From Apus apus (lineage: Eukaryota > Chordata > Aves > Apodiformes > Apodidae), in contig NC_067289.1 of NCBI RefSeq assembly GCF_020740795.1, positions 18,025,608-18,089,607 of the forward strand: a stretch of 64,000 nt of DNA. The letters are read 5' to 3'. This document shows positions 54,701-64,000 of this stretch, in pieces. Both the position numbers and the translations under genes were made by a program. Numbering within the stretch: the first letter of the stretch is position 1; every line of letters begins with the position of its first letter. Below the pieces are notes generated by a model that did not search any database, had not been told where the DNA came from, and saw only the letters and a program-made list of their open reading frames with translations.

Positions 54701-57700
54701 ACAGCTTGCAGATGGACACTGCAGAATTGTTTATAATGGTACACAGATCAGCAGTCTTACCAAAGACACAAATAATTAAGTGTGCTGGTGTGAAAGGACC
54801 ATTGTTCTCTGTATTGAATGAGTCTGAATATCATACAGAAAACAAATGTTTGTGGTGCTTTTGTCTCTTAATGAAAATAACATAAGCTTCATTGTATGGG
54901 AGGCTTTACTGTAACAACTTCCTCAATTGTTAGTTTTACCATTGAAAATACTGATTTATTTATTTTTTTTAAAGTGGGGTGATCCCCAAAATGACTTATT
55001 TAAAATGTTTACTTATCTTAAATGCTCATGTTGAATAAATCAGTTTTTTTCAAAAATCTGGGGTTTTTTCATACTTACTTTTATCTCCCAAAGATCCTCA
55101 AGATGAAAATAAAATCGGTATAGATGGTATACAGCAGTTTTGTGATGATCTAGCTCTTGACCCAGCCAGCATTACTGTACTCATCATTGCATGGAAATTC
55201 CGAGCTGCAACACAGTGTGAATTTTCAAAGCTGGAATTCATGGATGGTATGACTGAGCTAGGGTAAGTGTGCAGTAAGTATTAGGCGCTGACAGTGTAAT
55301 CCAGTGTCAGAAACTGGACCGTAAGTTGGAACAGCCCTATTTTTGAGGAATTCACAATCACATTGTCCTTTCAGACCTCAGAGACTTTTTGGAGTCTGGC
55401 ATCTCGTCTGCCTCTATAAAAATGCACCTGCTGTCAAATGTGCTGGGTGCTTAGTGACCAAAAAAAGGGAGGCAACTTTGAGTACTACTTGTCTTGGTTG
55501 TGTGAGCATTTGTTAGTTGCCTTAGAGCTACTCAAGTAGGTAAAGCAAGGATGCTGGTCTGCAGTGTAGCATACCTGGGTTTTCTCTGCTGTGTGAGACC
55601 ATAACAGTTTTTATCACCTTTTTCTAAAAATCTTATGGATTATGAAATCTGATGTGTCAGCTACTACATGCGAATTACAATGTGAAGAAATACAACAACT
55701 TCATCTCTTTGCTGCTATAGGTGCATACTAATTAAGGGCTTCCTTTTTGTTCTGATAATCATGTTGTATTCCACAAGAATTGTATCAATTTTATGTCTAA
55801 CTCATATTTTATGGCAAAATTAATGATACACCAATAAAAATGTGCTTTTTTAAAATGCAGATGTGACAGCATAGAAAAACTGAAGGCCCAGATTCCTAAA
55901 ATGGAACAAGAATTAAAAGAGCCAGGAAGATTTAAGGATTTTTATCAGTTTACTTTCAACTTTGCAAAGAATCCAGGACAGAAAGGTTTAGGTATGTATT
56001 GTTAACCACAAACATTTGTTCTTAAACATGGAAAATGACTGAGTGAAGAAGTGAAAATTTTCTTGTGATCCAGTGGGTCTGAAAGATAATCACCCTTGGG
56101 ATAATGTACATCTCTCTGTTGTGTAAGAGAGATGCCAATTTAAGGTGTTAAATCGATAGGAATATCTGCATTATTAGTATGGACTACAAAATGTTATGAG
56201 AGAGGGTTTATTCTTTCACTGAGTGCGTGCAATTCCCAGTAAGCACAATGGATTACGGTCTTACATTAAAGGTATAATTACACCACTTAGAATTTGCAGC
56301 ACTGAGCAGATTAATTGAATTTTCAATGTTAGGATAAATTTAAGCTGTAAAACTGACTTGTACAGTCTCCTGTAACACCAAAAAGGTTTGCAAATGTCTT
56401 GGCAAAATAGAATTGGAATAGTACAAATATATTTCTATATCCTGGGCTTCCTACCCATGTCTTAGACGTGCTCCATGTCTTAGTTTAAACTCTGCCTCCT
56501 TCTTTAATGTCTTTCTGAATCCTGTTTTTTTTAATTGAACTGTGAGTTTCATTGACAGAAGCCAGAAGAGCACTGCTAAACTGCTTAAAAATACTTGTGC
56601 ATTCATCTAGTCAGATCTGAATCCTGCAAATAAATGAATGGGCTGATTCTTATTTCCTGTAGAAAGTCATGTTATTTTTTTTAGGCTACTTCAACAAGGA
56701 AAATGTGGACAGTAATTGAATTGTGAGAGGACAGAAGTTAGATCACAGAATGACAGTGTGGAATCAATTCTGCCATGTAAATAGTTGCAGGGATTTTTTG
56801 TTTTTGTTTTTTTTTATTTTTTCTGACCTTCATATAGCATATTCATAGTGTGAGATTTTTTAAGTCTGGGTCTGGAAGTGATGTAGAACTAAGCTTAAAA
56901 TCTGGATGCTTACCAGCCCTTTTGGTGCCAATAAATACGTGGTTATAGGCATGAATTTGTGATAGGGCAGAATAATTCTGGAAACCCTGAAGCAAAAGAC
57001 TACTGGGAGAAGTACAGTGCTGAAAAGTAAGTGCTCCTAGTTAGGCAATTCATTTTGGAGTGTCTAAGTAACTGCTTGTAGGAACTTGCAGATTAATTGT
57101 AGTATATATTGGTCTCTAATCTTCTGAACATTGTGCAGTAGTTCAAGCACAGTTCTGGAAATGTATTTCTTCTGCATAATTCCTTACTACCATGTAAATA
57201 GTACACAGTACTTACTGTGGATGTCTTCATGTTCTTGAGAAATTTGCATATCAGTTGAGAATACCTTTTAGCTGTTGTTTATCTCAAACATGGCTTGCTT
57301 TCCATCTCTGGATAAAATTCAGAATGGAGCATGTATTTTGAGACTTCTATATTTGAGCCATGAGGACTTTCGACTTTCAAATGGAAACCAAAAATTATAT
57401 CTTTACTTTCAAGTTCTCTTTTCATAAAATTTCTTCTAAAACGGGTAGTTTGCCGCAAGGCATAATGTTTTGGAGCTTTGCAGGTTTGGACTCACATAAT
57501 GAGTTTGAGGTTTGTAGCATCCTGAGATCTGTTTTTTAAAGGCTTTTGCTTACCCACAAGAATAATCTCAAAGTTGTATAAGCATGTCAAAATGCAGTTT
57601 GTTTATAGTGTTTGTTTATAAACCACTATAAATACGGAGTGGTTTGATGACCTTACATTTTTTGTATGCCTGCTATTAATGCATCACAAGTAAATAAAAC

Positions 57701-60700
57701 TTAGTTTTCTAATCTGTTTCCCTGAGGAACTGATCAGCTTGTGTCTATTCATCGTTAGAAAGGCAGTAGTTTTAGTTGAAGGCTGGAGTGCAGGTTTTTG
57801 TATCTGAATCTTTTGTTAGAGATACCTAGCCTGTACATCCTTTAATAATTGGTTATTTGCATATATAGCTTGTTTACTGAGGAGTAGTGGCTTTTGTTTA
57901 ATTAGACTGCGCTTCTCAAAACTCAGACTTTTTTCTGAAATCACACTCCTTTGCAGCTGCTGGAACATCATCTGCAAATTTCATTCTTTAATTTGGTCAG
58001 GAAGCATTTTAATGTGAATAGCCTGTTTGAGCAGAACTTCTAATATTAAAGACACCAAACAATTCGTAAGCTCCCCCATCACCATCTATTTTCCCTCCAG
58101 CAATGCAGAATTTATGCTTTGTTTTGGTTGCCATTGGTTTCACCTCTAAGATCCACCTCCCTGTTTTTTTTAAATAGTCTGTGGGAAGGGAGTGGTTTTC
58201 TTGGGTTGTCTCAGGTTTTTTTCTCTTACTTCCTGACGTGCTTCTTCTCTGTGCCCTCACAAGAGGATTATTTGTGAAGAAGAGATTTGTTGGACCTCAA
58301 AAGATATAAGAGCTTTTGTTAAAAAAAGAGGTCACTTAACTCGGTAGGCTGTAGAGGTTGCTGGATACTGAGTGCAGTGAGGTCACAGTTAGTGCAGAGG
58401 TCCTTGATGTTTCCTGGTAATCACACTAGGTAGAGATTTAGAGCTCAGATACACAACTTTCTTTTACCATCTACCACTGTATGCCACTAATAAACAGTAA
58501 ATGCATGTCAGTTTAGCCTTTGGCAAATACCAGGGACTTGAGGTGATGTTTTTTTTTCCCCCCCTGACGTGCTAGACTAACCAGTCTCTTTTTCTAACCT
58601 CCACGATATAACACCACCCACTGCTGACAACCACACAGTTGCCTGACAGGCAGTAGGTTGTTGTTCCAGAACTGTCAGTTCAGGTTTCTCAGTCACTCTG
58701 AGAAACAGATTCAAAACAAGCAAGAACACAACAGGAGTCTTTGGGAGGGGCAAAAACCCCAAACCAACAAAAAAAACCCTTCCACAAACCCAACCAAAAA
58801 TAGACCAGGAACTAACAAACCAGCTCTCAACCATCTGCTTGTACAGCACTTAATTTTTTTCAAATTGAAACCTGATTGCAGAAATGAATACTTGACAAAA
58901 GTTACGTTACAAAGCCAGCATCTCTAACAAATTAAATAAGCTAGTTTTATGTACATAGTCTTTTATATATTTTTAGCAAAGCAGATATTGCTACAAAATA
59001 CTACCATTTTATTTTCAAGTCAATAGCATTTTTAAGACAAAAATTTTTAACTGAGTTTTAACTAAAATATTGTTAGATAGCAAAAGACATGAAATGGCTG
59101 TGATTGGTTTGGATGTTTTAGATATTAATATGGACAACAATTTTCAGTTCTTCTATATTCAAGTAATAGTAGCAAAATGTATAAAATACTTGTGTAACTG
59201 TTAATGTTTGCCCTTTTGTACAGGATCCAGGAGTGTATCTGCATTAGCTTAATCTTATGTTTCATCTTAGTTTTAGATATCTGTGGAGATTATGTATTTG
59301 AAATGTGTATCTCTAAAAGAAATATATTTTAATGTTACAGATTTAGAAATGGCCATTGCCTACTGGAATTTAGTACTTAATGGAAGATTTAAATTTCTAG
59401 ACTTGTGGAACAAATTTTTGTTGGTAAGTTTAACTCTTTACATAAACTGGACTGCAGTATTTTCAAACCTTGGCAGCTAAATATGTATAAACTATTCAGT
59501 AGATGAAATAGACTATTTTCACCCAGAGCCCAGATGCTGCACTTCATAGTGTGTACAAGAGAAGTATGTTTGGGGGATACAAATATGCCCAAGGCAGTGA
59601 AAATGAATGTGTATAAAGGTTTTCTAATTATTTTTTTTTTTAAAACACAAATTTTCCAACCCTTTGAACAGGAACATCATAAAAGATCAATTCCTAAGGA
59701 TACCTGGAACCTTCTTCTAGACTTTAGCACAATGATAGCAGATGATATGTCTAACTATGATGAGGAAGGTAAACATTTTCATTTTCTTTACCTTCTGTGT
59801 TTCATGCTATTTTTATTACTGTGTATCTCCTTTGGCACAGCTAACTAATAACAGCTTAATTAGAATATCACTGGGGATCTAAACTTCAGTTAGAGCTACT
59901 TTAATGCATGTTGTTAGCACCCCTTTGTTACTGCAGCCTCAAAAAATAACTGTTGCAACTTTTAAAAATTCATTCTATTTTTTTCTTCTGCCTGAGCTTA
60001 AATATTAATTCTTAATTATTGAGGCAAACCTTGATATTTGTCCATTTACAGATTCTCTGTCAGTGCAGTTCATGGCATTTTAGCTAAGTAACTTAAACAT
60101 GGCCTCTGTATTTCTTCGTAGACTCCTCTGATCATTGCATTTCTTAAGCTGAAATTATTTTTTAGGTTTGTTTACTTCAGTTTATGTGAAGATTGGACAT
60201 GTAATAATGCTATAAAGTGAAGCTGGCAGCATGAAGAGATTGTTAAACATAAGTTATTTCCAATCAAAATGGTTCTTGATTGGGGACCTTTTGGATACGG
60301 CTGCCCACAATATGTAAGATATAGGTACATGTTTTAACTACCTCCTGTAAAGGAATATGAAAGAGCACATCTACTGTAATACCTGCCCTGTATGCCATTA
60401 TACTTCACTGCTGGCTATTGGAGTTCATTTTGGTGTTTTCAGGTACAGTTGAGTGTGCTGATTCTAGCAGAGGAGCATCGTGTTAATGCAAAATCAAATT
60501 GTGAGCAGTAAGTGCTGTAGCATGTTAGATGTGCTGCTGCCAGCAGCTCTTGCCATCCTGGAGATCAAGTTCTGTTGCCAAAACAAGGACAGGTTTAAGC
60601 TGGAATTTTTGTCTGCTTTTTAATTTTACTTCTTTTTTTTGGTCAAGAAGATGAAGGAAGTAGGACGCTTGAAAGGAATATGTATTAACTGGTTTAAAGG

Positions 60701-60958
60701 AAGGATGAATCTTCAACCAGCTCTTAAATTTCAAGCCAGAAAATCAAATTACAATTTTTTTGCTTGCATTTATGCCAGTTAAGACTGGAGACTACATAAC
60801 TTGTCTAGATCTGAAGCTTTGGAAAGGATGTCTTGTGGAACGGAGTTCTTATGTTCTGGTCTTTTTTTTTTCTCCTAGGTGCATGGCCAGTTCTTATTGA
60901 TGACTTTGTGGAATTTGCACGCCCTCAAATTGCTGGGACAAAAAGTACGACAGTGTAG
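45145..60958 (+). CDS. DCUN1D1: DCN1-like protein 1 (cullin neddylation co-E3), 7 coding exons
   Basis: DCUN1D1 (SCCRO) helps the NEDD8 E2 UBE2M and RBX1 attach NEDD8 to cullins, which activates cullin-RING ubiquitin ligases. Coding exons are 45145-45147, 53625-53841, 55094-55262, 55861-55991, 59341-59423, 59672-59768 and 60879-60958. They total 780 bases and 259 residues, the length recalled for human, with all phases consistent. Residues about 8-45 form the UBA-like domain and about 60-248 the PONY domain. The DAD patch that binds cullin is present as Asp211, Ala235 and Asp241. Only S101T and Q120L were noticed as differences from recalled human sequence, so the protein is almost unchanged. 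No defect was seen. Confidence 0.97.
47130..47155. repeat. 26-base near-perfect palindrome
   Basis: GACATCTTCAGA, then CA, then TCTGAAGATGTC: two fully complementary 12-base arms around a 2-base centre. It could extrude as a cruciform, or fold as a hairpin in the pre-mRNA. Confidence 0.95.
52690..52925 (+). mobile_element. Ancient MIR-like SINE remnant
   Basis: Two stretches follow the recalled core-SINE (MIR) order. The first, at about 52691-52733, has tctgggcaggaggcctgg then attccagagctc and accttgg. The second, at about 52796-52915, has cttcagttgctgcacctgtg then aaatggagacaat and caaagtgaaagatct. A T run and other DNA separate them. It is strongly diverged, and the class assignment rests on memory of the consensus. 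Confidence 0.45.
53558..53579 (+). repeat. 22-base T run before DCUN1D1 exon 2
   Basis: Uninterrupted T run ending 45 bases before the exon 2 acceptor (tttttactag). It may add to the pyrimidine signal or act as a length-variable microsatellite. Confidence 0.9.
53625..53841 (+). CDS. DCUN1D1: DCUN1D1 coding exon 2: UBA-like domain
   Basis: [20 protein letters not shown] to [11 protein letters not shown], residues 2 to 73 and the first base of codon 74. Identical to recalled human protein over this stretch. Donor gtgagt, phase 1. Confidence 0.97.
55094..55262 (+). CDS. DCUN1D1: DCUN1D1 coding exon 3: PONY domain
   Basis: [20 protein letters not shown], then [15 protein letters not shown] and FMDGMTELG. 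Two substitutions against recalled human are in this exon: Thr at 101 and Leu at 120. Leaves phase 2. Confidence 0.97.
55861..55991 (+). CDS. DCUN1D1: DCUN1D1 coding exon 4: PONY domain
   Basis: [20 protein letters not shown], then [20 protein letters not shown] and KGL. Acceptor aaatgcag at 55860, phase 2 in and 1 out. Confidence 0.97.
59341..59423 (+). CDS. DCUN1D1: DCUN1D1 coding exon 5: PONY domain
   Basis: [20 protein letters not shown] then LWNKFLL, part of the groove that receives the acetylated UBE2M N-terminus. Phase 0 out. Confidence 0.97.
59672..59768 (+). CDS. DCUN1D1: DCUN1D1 coding exon 6: PONY domain
   Basis: [20 protein letters not shown] then [12 protein letters not shown]. 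Contains Asp211 of the cullin-binding DAD patch. Phase 1 out. Confidence 0.97.
60879..60958 (+). CDS. DCUN1D1: DCUN1D1 terminal coding exon 7
   Basis: [20 protein letters not shown] then KSTTV and TAG. Contains Ala235 and Asp241 of the DAD patch. Confidence 0.97.
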
Positions 60959-63314
60959 CACTAAAGGACCCTTCTAGAGTGTACATAGTCTGTACAAATA
61001 CCTGAAATGGAAAATTGCACAGTCAATTTCTGCTGGCTGGACTGAACTGAAGATCAATCCTCACAATATGGCTGAGGGTTGAGACAAACCTTTAAGGATA
61101 CATCTTGGACCATATCGTATTTCATTCTTCTACTGGTGGTTTGGGCTTTTCTTCTAGTCTGGACCACTCTTGCCCATTAAAATTCCAACATTGTGGATTT
61201 CATCATGGAATTACTATTTTTTTTTTTTTGTGGACCACCCTTGTTTCATCTCCCATAAGCCCTAGAAGCTTTATAATTATTTTGAGGTTTCTGGTTTCAC
61301 ATAAAGCACAATGCTGGTCATCATCAGGCAACTGTTGTATGGCATCTGAATTATACAGATCAACATCAAAACAGTTTTTAAAAGAATCCTTAAATATACA
61401 CTTGGGGCTAGTTGCAAAGACTGCATTGATAGCACTTCCTGCAAGAGTGATGTATTTAAGTGTACTGGGTCTGATATTGTGTGTTTTTTTCTGGAAAAGT
61501 GCAGGTATCATCTAAGTGACTTTGAGTATCTGGTAAAAGCGATTATGGAAATAACCAGGAAAACCCCAGGTTGTTGATACTGGCCTATCTAGGTGCCTGT
61601 CTGAAGAGTTTGACTGTAGATCAGCTGAGTGCGAGCACAGCCGTGGTACGACACAAGTGCTGTGCACCTGAAGCCCCTGTGTTCAGAGTCGGCCTCTGGT
61701 GAGTGTCCTGGAGAGAAGCTGAGTGTGTCATGATAGCATCTAATATGCTCGAGGTTATTAATCTAAGAAATCAGATTTCAGTACAGTTTGGAAATGCTTG
61801 GCTGTCTGTCAAAGGAAGGTTTTTCATTTCTGTGGAAATCTAAAACTTGAATATACTGAATTTGTGTCTTAAGTATTTGCTACACAATACAGTATTTTGG
61901 AATTTTTATGGTTGAGGTATGATGGAACAAATGGCCCTGTTGTACAAGAAGCTTGTGAGTTTGATGTGAATCTTATGTTTTGAAACCATTATTCTGAGAA
62001 GTTAGTTAAATCTTAATAACATACAGGTACTGTCATTATGGATGACACCCGTTTTTTTTAAATTATTTTGCTGAGTTTCCCTTGATAGACATATCACTGT
62101 GGTTGCCGAATACAGAAATTAAGAGTAAAGCTTTCCCAAACAAGCACAGATCAGATAGAAACTACTACACTGGCTTTGTTTGCTTAAATTATTTTGTTGA
62201 TCCATCACTACTTACTGCATTTAACTAAATAATTTGTTTCGTTTAAAACAGGTTTTATCAGATGCAACTCTTCTTTATTTTTAATATTACAAGAGCTCTT
62301 GAGCTGCTTTTGTGGTGCAGCTTTTCTTTTACTCCTCACTGAAGTTACTTGTGAAGAGATTTGATAAATACTAAGTGAAACAAGCTGGAACCCACCAAGC
62401 TCCAGGAAAAAAATATAGTGACAAGTAAAGATAGAGATTTAAGTCCATGCTCTAAATAGTCCCATGTGAGGTGGAATTCTTTTTGAAATGAGTAATAATT
62501 GGCACTTGCAGTAAACAGCAGAACAGTTTTATGTGAATGCTAAAGTATTTTAGGAAAAAAATTACTATTAAACTGCTAAAAATGTTTTATTTGTATTCAG
62601 TGAAGTTGACCAGGTTAGCTCTCCTTGTGGCAGTGCTCTTTTAAGGAAAGTCAGTTCTGCATTTACTTCAAGAACACAGTTCCACAAAAACACCGCAAAC
62701 TTCCTCCAGCTGCTGGAATTGGCTCTGCGAAAAATGGTGTGTTTTGCTGCTTTCAGTATTTGCTTTCTCAGTTTTGTGTAAATATAAGTGGGGACTTGAA
62801 CTTCTGGGGTGGGGAGGGGGTGGAAAAAAAAAAAAGCAAGCAGCTCTACAAGGTCTCTATCTCTGTGTGCTGTTGCTGTCCTGAGAGTTTTGGTACCTTT
62901 GCAGGTTATTTCAAGCATCCTGCGTTTGGCGAGGAGAACTGACTTGCTTTTTCTCCCAATGCAGACTTGTCCCTCAAAAAGTCTGAGCTTGGGTAGTGGC
63001 GTTTTAAAGAATATTCCTTTTGATTGCCAGATCTTTTCAGCAAAATAGTGTTGTCATCAGTTTGGTACTACACGCTTATAATTACTGTGTAATTATAAAG
63101 AAATACAACTTTGGACTATGTTGCAGAAAAGGGTTGTTTGTGCTTATGATGGCATCTTAAAAGTTTTTCCATATGAGTGACTGAAGTTGAAAGCAACGTT
63201 GATTTAACAGGGTGTTGTTCTAAGGAGAAAATGCCTGGTTACAGGGAATATTTTGTATTGAAACATGCTTGGATGTGGCCACGTGTTTTTTTTCCTTTAT
63301 ATATTTGTGTGGGG

Positions 63315-63345
<31 letters not shown>

Positions 63346-63652
63346 TAAGAATGCAGACAGTTGCTTACTTGGATTGCTTTAATTCGTAAGTGCTTATGTC
63401 TTCAATTTGATGATCTCCCCTTAAATGGATCAATTTAATTTTGCCAAATGTCAAAAAGTGAAAAAAAAGGCGGCGCACATACAGTTTGTGACCTGTTTTT
63501 ATACATTAAATATGTACAAAATTAGAAGTGCCCTGATATAAAACACTTAATCTCGAGATTATATTTAGTAAAAAAACCCCATCATTTACATATCTCTGTA
63601 AGTTCAAATGTAACTTCTTACAATCCCTCTCATTACCAACAGAGGCAATAAA
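60959..63652 (+). other. DCUN1D1 3' UTR (extent inferred)
   Basis: AT-rich, no coding signal. The end is set at the AATAAA at 63647-63652; an ATTAAA at 63505-63510 is a second option. A T/G-rich low-complexity stretch lies at about 63315-63346. Whether transcription runs past 63652 is not visible. Confidence 0.45.
63647..63652 (+). terminator. Candidate DCUN1D1 poly(A) signal AATAAA
   Basis: The first clear AATAAA found after the DCUN1D1 stop, 2.7 kb downstream, in the context ggcaataaagctcc. The sequence 20-50 bases on is not markedly GT-rich, so use is uncertain. Confidence 0.35.
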
Positions 63653-64000
63653 GCTCCAGTGAAATTGCCACGACTAAGTCTTCTCATGCATTGTTTCAGT
63701 GTATTATTTGCAAGACTTCTTTCTAGAATGCGCTTTAAGCAGAAGGAAGATGTATTGAATACTTGTCTTCTGCATAAAATACACTTTATTGGTAGGAGGG
63801 GGTTTTTGTTTTTGGGAAAAAAATAATAATCCAAGAACTGCTGCAACTCCATGTCTAGTGCTTATTGTAAGATTTTAGTACAAATAGCAGCTGATCTTTC
63901 CCAGCTGTGCTGTGTTGCCAGGACTTAGCATGTGATGGAAGACACCAGAAATGGTGCATTTCCTTTAACTGTGGGTGAAGATTGCCATACAGAAGGGACT

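Noticed and set aside
55540-55660. ctggtctgcagtgtagcatacctgggtt and following as a second MIR-like remnant
   Set aside because: Too few motif blocks in order to claim it by eye.

Overview
The window looks like a bird autosomal locus. Three vertebrate genes lie head to tail on the + strand, each split by GT-AG introns: LAMP3 (only its 3' part), MCCC1 (complete, 19 coding exons) and DCUN1D1 (complete, 7 coding exons). Short antisense CR1 LINE 3' ends with the typical avian sequence lie at about 3362-3450 and 12870-12945, and the introns are compact. Together with the gene order, which is that of the LAMP3-MCCC1-DCUN1D1 block of human 3q27, this points to an avian genome. The species cannot be named from the sequence.

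Layout. 1-1014 is probably LAMP3 intron 1; the signal-peptide exon lies upstream of the window. 1015-11582 holds five LAMP3 coding exons: a Thr-rich mucin stalk, the LAMP domain, a transmembrane helix and a lysosomal tail. 11583 to about 17780 is LAMP3 3' UTR plus intergenic DNA and contains an orphan sequence resembling a LAMP terminal exon at 14641. A CpG island at about 17780-19010 is the MCCC1 promoter, and 18486-36476 is the MCCC1 coding span (712 aa). 36477 to about 44270 is 3' UTR and intergenic DNA. A second CpG island at about 44270-45720 is the DCUN1D1 promoter. 45145-60958 is the DCUN1D1 coding span (259 aa), whose first exon contributes only the ATG, followed by its 3' UTR.

The genes are not a functional operon. 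LAMP3 is a lysosomal/endosomal membrane glycoprotein. MCCC1 is the biotin-carrying alpha subunit of mitochondrial 3-methylcrotonyl-CoA carboxylase in leucine breakdown. DCUN1D1 is a co-E3 for cullin neddylation. They are neighbours by conserved synteny. All exon borders were read by eye from splice consensus, reading-phase agreement and recalled human proteins, not by alignment.

I found no clearly new biological system. The observations most worth checking are the orphan LAMP-like terminal exon, an imperfectly settled LAMP3 exon 2/3 border, a 26-base near-perfect palindrome in DCUN1D1 intron 1, an ancient MIR-like SINE remnant, a strongly strand-asymmetric C-rich tract in the MCCC1 promoter, and a weak acceptor before the MCCC1 exon that encodes most of the glycine-rich ATP loop.
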